Shown here piece by piece: positions 58,092 to 64,000 of a stretch of DNA of 64,000 nt. The translations under genes were made by a program, and so were the position numbers. Source of the DNA: Panulirus ornatus (taxonomy: Eukaryota > Arthropoda > Malacostraca > Decapoda > Palinuridae); assembly GCF_036320965.1 (NCBI RefSeq), contig NC_092287.1:8955297-9019296 (forward strand), read 5' to 3'. A model generated the notes under the pieces. That model was not told where the DNA came from, ran no database searches, and was given only the letters and a program-made list of their open reading frames with translations. Positions within the stretch are counted from its first letter, which is position 1. Every line of letters starts with the position of its first letter.

Positions 58092-59000
58092 TGTGTGTAT
58101 GTGTTACCGGACTACACCTGCTCAGGGTACAGTGAAATATTACCTTTGTCTCGTCAGAGAACTTAAGATGAATCGACCACATTACCCTGCTACTGGAAGT
58201 AAAGCAGCCTTAGATCGCAGGAGTTCTAGAAAGGTTTCTGGGGGGAGAAAAAACAGTCAAATTTCCGTATTAGTCATCAAAGGTTGTGCTGATAAAACTG
58301 CGTTTAGATCGGTAAACCAGACTTGACAGTTTACCAAAATCTTATGTACGGGAAAAACGAGACGTTATCTCTTTCATCCTTACCCTGCATGATGAAAAGA
58401 ATGACATATGGCAACGGTGAGGAACATGATTCTACTACATCCAGAACCATTCTCTATGCCACAGGTTTGTGTACTTACCTCCACAAACGTTCGTGTCTGC
58501 GGGGAAAATGACGAGACAATTATATCAGCGTTATTGTTATCAACACCAAGGATCTCTTATCTCTCCATTGATGTCTCTCTCATACGTATGAGGAAGGTAA
58601 TAGTATCTTGTGATGAGACCCCGACGTTAAACAAGACGTATCCAAAATCATGAATCATATGTGGTTTGCGTGATGTAAAGACGATTCCTCCCCCCATGCA
58701 ACCCTATGTCAATATTGGCACCTCGTATACCCTCGTAATATTATGACTGACTACGCACTGTTTTTTTTTTTATATATATTATTCTTGCGTCAAAAATGGG
58801 AAATTCAGAGTGCAGTTCTGTCCAGCTTGTGATCACGTTGAATATATATATTTTTTTTTTTGTGTGTGTTCTTTTTTGAATGGTGGTATTTAGGGTTATC
58901 GTAAGGTAGACCTTGGGTTTTATGGAAGAACTCCATCGTGGCTCTTAACGGGCCGTCTTCGCGCGACACGGGTGTTTCTTTCTGTATGTGGTGCGCGCGC
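58085..59000. other. Unassigned DNA
   Basis: No gene is supported; small frames (62-81 codons) show no domain. T-runs lie at 58761-58770 and 58850-58861. Confidence 0.5.
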
Positions 59001-59006
59001 GTGTGT

Positions 59007-59169
59007 GGTGTGTGTGTGTGTGTGTGTGTGTGTTGGGGAGGGGGGAGTGTTACGGCACTTCTGAGTTTGAATGATGATCTGTATTGCCCGCCGCTTAATG
59101 GTGCTACAGCAGCAATATCATTTGCCCGTGTGTGCGATGGTCAGTTCCGCTCAACAACGAGAGAGAGCT

Positions 59170-59251
<82 letters not shown>
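59007..59251. repeat. (GT)n and (GA)n microsatellites
   Basis: (GT)n at 59007-59033 and (GA)n at 59172-59251 with ~130 bases of other sequence between. Frame 59071-59280 is only an (Arg-Glu)n translation. Confidence 0.96.
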
Positions 59252-59253
<2 letters not shown>

Positions 59254-59519
59254 GTTGCATTCGAAGGGACTTACAGCTGACCAATGGAATTATTATTCTT
59301 CCCTGGTATGATCAAACACACAGACAGCTGGTGCAAGCACACTGTGGGGGGTGGATGGGGTTCATAACCTCGCACATACACCACCTGCCACACATACACC
59401 ATCTGCCACACTCCCTCATGTAATGCACACACAATCTTCCTAAGTAAACATTTGCGGGTGGAAACAAACTGCCCTGTTAGTGAACTGATTTATTTTGAAT
59501 AAATTAAACACACTGTGAA
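59252..59519. other. Unassigned DNA
   Basis: A short doublet 'cacatacaccacctgccaca' / 'cacatacaccatctgccaca' lies near 59372-59408. No gene is seen. On the minus strand an AATAAA hexamer lies at 59494-59489, a possible but distant poly(A) signal for the Ig-domain gene. Confidence 0.4.
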
Positions 59520-59757
59520 TATAGAAAAATTAAATGAGATTCACTTTTCAGTTCAGAAACGTTAATACAAAGATATACAAGTAAAAAAAAGAATGGAATT
59601 AGATTCACTTTTGAGTTTAGAAACGATAATAAACTGTGTTGAATATCAAAAATGGAACGAGATTCACTTTTGAGTTTGCAAAACTATAATACACTGAGAA
59701 AAAAAATAATTGAATGAGATTCACTTTTGATTTTACATACGATAATACACTGAAAAG
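59520..59757 (+). repeat. ~60-bp tandem repeat, four units
   Basis: Units around 'gagattcacttttgagttt' start at 59536, 59599, 59660 and 59717 (periods 63, 61, 57). They share 'aaacgataatacactg'. Confidence 0.9.
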
Positions 59758-59774
59758 AACCAATGTCTTTAGTG

Positions 59775-59915
59775 TTAGGTCAGCTGGGCCCCTGCGGATG
59801 ACGTCAGCGTCATGACCTCTGAGGTCAGCTGCAACCCTACGGCTGTTGTTAGCGTCATGACCTCTGAGGACACCTGGGCCTCTGTGGATTGCCGTCATGT
59901 TGCCTCTGAGGGACA
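59775..59915 (+). repeat. ~50-bp tandem repeat with a CRE-like octamer
   Basis: Three imperfect units of 'gtcatgacctctgaggtcag' with 'ctgggcccctgcgga'-type sequence. Unit 1 contains the palindrome TGACGTCA (~59799-59806), the cAMP-response-element consensus. It lies just downstream of the Ig-domain frame, so a regulatory role is only a possibility. Confidence 0.7.
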
Positions 59916-59945
59916 GCTGGATCACACTGCTCCTGTCGATCGTCA

Positions 59946-60485
59946 CTAGGACGATGAGACGACCCGAATCGTCGACCAGTGAACCTCACTGTTTTTGAAG
60001 AGCAGCCTGCAGGTGTAGTCCCCGGCCAACCTGCTCAGGAAGTTGTGGAAGACGAGGTAAGAGTGAGGCGAGTGGCCGCCAGAGCCCAGCGAAGAGACGA
60101 AGGAACCGCCTCCCCTGGAGTGTCTGGCGACGACGCCACCCGAGGAAGTGCTCCACTGTAGTTCGTAGTGGCGGCTGGCCGTCGATAACTCGGCCTTGCA
60201 GAATACGAAGGCCTCCTCCAGGTAGCCCACCTTGGCCTCCGTGCCGTTGACAATGACTGCTTGACCCGACGACGACCCGTGGTGGTGGTGGGGCAACGAG
60301 GACGACCCGTGTTGGTGGTGGGGCAGCAACGAGGACGACCCGTGTTGGTGGTGGGGCAGCAACGACGACGACCCGTGTTGGTGGTGGGGCAACGAGACCG
60401 AGATGGAAGCTAAAGACAAGACGATCAGTACCGAAGTTCGGGCCGACCTCGCCACCACGATGGTGTACACCTGGTCGATCCTCAT
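59946..60485 (-). CDS. Secreted single Ig-like domain protein with His-rich repeats
   Basis: A 179-codon uninterrupted frame, unlike the repeat-derived frames around it. Residues 1-17 are polar and basic, and 18-31 (SVLIVLSLASISVS) form a hydrophobic core, so a signal peptide or anchor is likely. Residues 32-73 are four tandem units of LPHHQHGSSS type (the last LPHHHHGSSS). Residues 75-176 look like one Ig domain: Cys96 in FVFCKAE, Trp111 in ELQW, and Cys159 in AGDYTC, the classic D-x-Y-x-C strand F motif, 63 residues after the first Cys. NGT at 80-82 is a possible N-glycosylation site. The ATG at 60485 has A at -3. A serine run and TAG end it. Inferred role: extracellular recognition or adhesion; the partner is unknown. 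It may be one exon of a longer gene. It is the best host-gene candidate in the window. Confidence 0.65.
   Translation of the reverse strand: MRIDQVYTIVVARSARTSVLIVLSLASISVSLPHHQHGSSSLLPHHQHGSSSLLPHHQHGSSSLPHHHHGSSSGQAVIVNGTEAKVGYLEEAFVFCKAELSTASRHYELQWSTSSGGVVARHSRGGGSFVSSLGSGGHSPHSYLVFHNFLSRLAGDYTCRLLFKNSEVHWSTIRVVSSS
60265..60395 (-). repeat. 33-36-bp tandem repeat coding for the His-rich segment
   Basis: Four units of 'caacgaggacgacccgtg' plus 'ttggtggtgggg' (plus-strand view). Length changes of 3 bases keep the frame, consistent with selection for an open frame or with recent growth. Confidence 0.9.
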
Positions 60486-60990
60486 CCTGTGTGGCGGAAT
60501 CCTTCGCGTCCAGTGGAGATAGAGGGGAGGAGGGTCACTTGAGCCGTTGCCGAGAGAGCTGCCAACTCGTGTGGGAGGGAGGGAGTTCGTGAGCGGGTGT
60601 GATCCCTACTAGAGAATCCCCTGGCTGTATGAGTGAAATGTGCCAACGAATAGAGTCGCTGGTAACGTGGACATATGTTCGTTTCGGAGTTACGTCAGTG
60701 CATCCCTCGAGAATCGTTTTAGTGAGGGTTGGGTGAGTAGGCGGCAGGTTTTCATCACCCACCCCCCCTACGTACTACCATGAGACTCAAGAACGTATAA
60801 ACTCCCATACCTCATATACGAATTTTCCACCCACGTACATAAGCAGCTTCTGTTCACATTTGGTCGACCTGGTTACCTTTGCACTGAGCATGAAGAATTG
60901 GGGATACTGATATCTTAATAGTATGGACAGGAATATATATTTGATAGGTTCATGGTGTAAGATGACGCCGGATGACAAGTTGGTGGTGGT
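60486..60990. other. Upstream region of the Ig-domain frame
   Basis: This is where a promoter or 5' exon of the minus-strand gene would lie. No TATA box or clear splice site could be singled out by eye. The frames present have no domain. Confidence 0.4.
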
Positions 60991-60994
60991 GGAA

Positions 60995-61275
60995 GTGAAC
61001 TGTGGTATAGGGGAATTGGGGAAAAAATCGGGTGAACTGAGGTACAGAGAGAGAGAGCGAATCGGGAAGAACTGTGGTACAGAGGAGAAGGGGGAGTGAA
61101 CTAGGGTGGACTGTGGTACAGAGAAGAGGAGTAAATTAGCTCTGAACTGTGGTATGTTTAATGGGAGTTAATCATGATGAACCTAGTATAGAGTAGAAGG
61201 GAAGTTGTGTACTGTGGTACAGAGGAGAAGCATATACGTGACCTGTGGGTGAACTGAGGTACGGAGGAGAGAGGT
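60995..61275 (+). repeat. Degenerate ~35-50-bp tandem repeat
   Basis: About six to seven irregular units around 'gaactgtggtacagaggaga' with variable spacers. Confidence 0.8.
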
Positions 61276-61374
61276 TAGGGGAGGGATTTTATATCAAATC
61301 ACAACTTTCTCCTCTAACAGTACACCATATGTTGCCTTACTATAACCATTTTACAGAGAAACAGTCCATTACCG

Positions 61375-61465
61375 TTACTAGTGGTGGACGCCTAAGGGAG
61401 GATGAACAGCTGGGATGACTGTGGACCGACTGCCGCAGCCACGAGTCGAACCTATGTCAGACATC
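61375..61465 (-). repeat. Possible tRNA-derived SINE fragment
   Basis: On the minus strand 'ataggttcgactcgtggct' contains a Pol III B-box-like GGTTCGACTC. It is followed by 'gcggcagtcggtccacagtc' and 'cagctgttcatcctccc', which resembles the 3' body of invertebrate tRNA-SINEs. No A-box is visible because upstream sequence is not SINE-like. This is a weak call. Confidence 0.35.
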
Positions 61466-61494
61466 CTTCCCTGGGAATAGTGCCAACGTGTACG

Positions 61495-61497
<3 letters not shown>

Positions 61498-61577
<80 letters not shown>
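61498..61577. repeat. (GA)n microsatellite
   Basis: A pure GA run of ~80 bases. A G-run of about 17 follows at 61619-61635. Confidence 0.98.
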
Positions 61578-61581
<4 letters not shown>

Positions 61582-61815
61582 TAATAATGTGTCTTTAAAC
61601 ACGTTATCAATATCCTGTAGGGGGGGGGGGGGGGGAAAGGGAAGAGTGGCTGTGATGATAAAACTATCAGCTGTGATGACCTTTCCCACATCAGAGGAGA
61701 TAAGAGATAAGATCTTTCTTTTTTTTTTTAACCTGAGTCGAAAACGTTGTAGTAACGTATTTACACCAGCCTAGTGTGACACCACGTTCCGTCCACAACA
61801 AACAAATTATACTTA
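61578..61815. other. Unassigned spacer
   Basis: It contains the G-run at 61619-61635 and a T-run at ~61719-61729. No gene is seen. Confidence 0.45.
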
Positions 61816-61817
61816 TA

Positions 61818-61883
61818 CCTAATCGCTGTTTCCCACGTCAGCGAAGTAGCGCCAGGAAACAGACGAAGAATGGCCCATCCACT

Positions 61884-61980
<97 letters not shown>

Positions 61981-62057
61981 TTTCTTTCTTCCATACTACT
62001 CGCCATTTCCCGCACTAGCGAGGTAGCGTTAAGAACAGAGGACTGGGCCTTAGAGGG

Positions 62058-62147
<90 letters not shown>

Positions 62148-62445
62148 TAAACGTCCATACACGCACATATACATACATAGACATATACATACATACACCT
62201 GTACATATTCATACTTGCTTGCCTTCATCCATTCCTCTCGCTACACCGCCACACAGTAAATAGCATCACCACCCCCTGCTTCAGCGAGGTAGCACTAGGA
62301 AAACAAACAAAAAAAAAAAGGGCCACATTCGTTCACACTTAGTCTCTAGCTGTCATGTGTAATGCACCGAAACCACAGCTCCCTATCCACATCCAGACCC
62401 CCACAGACCTTTCCATGGTTTACCCCAGACGATTTCACATTAACC
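61818..62445 (-). mobile_element. RTE 3' end broken up by microsatellites and a nested short element
   Basis: The RTE tail lies at 61822-61890 ('aatcgctgtttcccacgtca'), then (AC)n (61886-61919) and (AT)n (61920-61971). A short inserted element follows at 61990-62055. A second TA tract (62060-62150) then precedes the remaining RTE 3' UTR (62150-62445, with 'tctctagctgtcatgtgtaa' and 'tttccatggtttacccca'). The UTR's normal 'cacatgtatatacata' section has expanded into the microsatellites. Confidence 0.85.
61990..62055 (-). repeat. Putative SINE tail nested in the RTE 3' UTR
   Basis: 'ctcgccatttcccgcactag' followed by 'cgaggtagcgttaagaacag' is the reverse complement of the 2602-2645 segment with modest divergence. 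It is unlike the surrounding UTR except for the shared 'tagcgaggtagcg' block. Confidence 0.5.
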
Positions 62446-63360
62446 TCTTGTACCAAGAAGGGGCAACACTCAGTAAAAAAAAAAAAAAAAAAATCATCTA
62501 CTCTGTACTGTAGTTCTGACCAAAGCATCCTGCAATGTAGGCACTAATTTTCAGTCGTTTAAACCATGGGTCCCACCACGTCATGATCACGTTTATGAAA
62601 AAAAAAAAAAAATGTACATAGAACCAAAGATGCGAATGATTCTCGAGCTGTCATTCACTACATATATTCAACGAGTAAATACGTCACGGTTAATGCAGAT
62701 GGATGCGTTCGTTCATCGGCAGATATGGCGATAAACAAACACCACATACACACATTACCAAAACACACAGAGAGAGAACATACCATGACAAGGAGGTGGC
62801 CTCTTACCTTAAGGGTTAACCATGTTTCCTTCTCTCAGTAGCGAGGGATGATCAGCCACTTACTTGCCCTGGAATCTTAGAGGAGTCTCGGATACATTCA
62901 AGTCAGAAGGAAGCATGGTGGCTCCATCTATGGGGTTGTGGAAGTGGGGTTCTGGAAGCACCACGTAAGTCTTCGTGGTGGCAGCGACGTATCCGGGTAC
63001 AAAATGGATATAACACAGTGTGGTAACTCGTTGATATTACAGTACTTCAAAGCATCGGTATCTACACTAGGCAGCCTTTGTGAAGATTAATGTAAACAAG
63101 TTTGAATAGGTTTCCATTCGACATATAGTGCCACATTAGAATATCATATTGGTGTGACTCCGTAATGGTAAGTAATGAAAGCCATGAATTTGTGCCTCGT
63201 GGGGTAATGGAAATATTCTAATGGTCTTCATTCATCGTCATGGAGGGAGCGTGTGACAACTGGAATAGCCAGCCAGATATGTGGGATCCAATTCTGTTCT
63301 ACAAACATTTTCTTTTACGTGTCAGCTGAGATGGCACAGACCATCTGCATGGCTTACTCA
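62446..63360. other. Unassigned DNA
   Basis: A-runs lie at 62476-62493 and 62599-62613. No exon-like frame, tRNA or known repeat is recognised. Confidence 0.5.
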
Positions 63361-63362
63361 AT

Positions 63363-64000
63363 TCCATCTCATCTCATTAACCTCAAGAGACATCTCACAT
63401 CTCATTAACCTTGAGACATCTCACATCTCATTAACCCCAAGAGACATCTCACATCTCATTAACCCCAAGAGACATCTCACATCTCATTAACCCCAAGAGA
63501 CATCTCACATCTCATTAACCTTGAGACATCTCACATCTCATTAACCCCAAGAGACATCTCACATCTCATTAACCTTGAGACATCTCACATCTCATTAACC
63601 TTGAGACATCTCACATCTCATTAACCTTGAGACATCTCACATCTCATTAACCTTGAGACATCTCACATCTCATTAACCCCAAGAGACATCTCACATCTCA
63701 TTAACCTTGAGACATCTCACATCTCATTAACCCCAAGAGACATCTCACATCTCATTAACCTTGAGACATCTCACATCTCATTAACCCCAAGAGACATCTC
63801 ACATCTCATTAACCTTGAGACATCTCACATCTCATTAACCCCAAGAGACATCTCACATCTCATTAACCTTGAGACATCTCACATCTCATTAACCCCAAGA
63901 GACATCTCACATCTCATTAACCTTGAGACATCTCACATCTCATTAACCTCAAGAGACATCTCACATCTCATTAACCTTGAGACATCTCACATCTCATTAA
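63363..64000 (+). repeat. 26/28-bp two-variant satellite, running off the window
   Basis: About 23 units of 'catctcacatctcattaacc' ending either 'ttgaga' (A, 26 bp) or 'ccaagaga' / 'tcaagaga' (B/C, 28 bp). The order read is C A B B B A B A A A A B A B A B A B A B A C A. Units are otherwise nearly identical, so the array is young. Confidence 0.98.

Noticed and set aside
61761..62259. Frames of 129-155 codons rich in Ile-Tyr or Thr-His
   Set aside because: They are translations of TA and CA microsatellites.
63363..64000. Telomeric or CRISPR repeat
   Set aside because: The 26/28-bp unit is not an arthropod telomere repeat (TTAGG) and has no spacers.
1..64000. A new defence or multi-gene system
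   Set aside because: No cluster of non-transposon genes exists. Apart from one Ig-domain frame, a zinc-finger remnant and a possible hAT-like fragment, everything recognisable is LINE or satellite sequence.

Overview
The window looks like gene-poor, repeat-dominated chromosomal DNA from an arthropod, most likely a decapod crustacean. That assignment is inference, from the dense RTE-type non-LTR retrotransposons, the very long TA, GA, CA and GT microsatellites, the minisatellites, and the lack of compact bacterial-style genes. No rRNA, tRNA, CRISPR array or operon is visible. Most long open frames are strands of retrotransposon copies or read-through of simple repeats.

Layout. Positions 1-9475 hold about eight nested or abutting copies of one RTE-like LINE family in both orientations. 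Positions 9640-12420 hold a decayed second LINE of jockey-like type. A block of about 7.37 kb (11499-18877) is then repeated head-to-tail at 18878-26252. The two units are nearly identical except for the first ~380 bases of unit 2, which are full of small homopolymer-type differences, so an assembly artefact must be considered. A third, CR1-like LINE lies on the minus strand at about 26920-28800. A well-preserved RTE copy follows at 30330-31912. Positions 31913-37345 are AT-rich DNA with microsatellites, a 17-bp minisatellite and copies of an unassigned ~100-bp dispersed repeat. Positions 37350-39624 are a 35-bp minisatellite and 40860-41775 an ~82-bp satellite; both carry a dyad-symmetric GC core in each unit. 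Another RTE copy (43035-44120) sits between TA tracts. A possible ZMYM1/hAT-like fragment (44834-45079) and a decayed C2H2 zinc-finger gene (49627-50681) lie on the minus strand. An RTE copy at 55145-58040 has an inverted 5' part, the mark of twin priming. Near the right end, one plausible host gene (59946-60485, minus) encodes a secreted single-Ig-domain protein with His-rich tandem repeats. The window ends inside a two-variant 26/28-bp satellite.

How it fits together: the RTE family (APE endonuclease, linker, reverse transcriptase, C-terminal domain, long 3' UTR, short AT-rich tail) supplies most of the sequence and structure. Its copies are 5'-truncated, inverted, inserted into each other and tied to microsatellites. 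I found no coherent new multi-gene system. The best leads are structural: the tandem duplication, the twin-primed copy, the TA-targeted insertions, a putative SINE sharing the LINE tail, the unassigned dispersed repeat and the dyad-bearing satellites. Family names rest on recognised motifs, not database searches, and boundaries are approximate, usually to about 10-30 bases.
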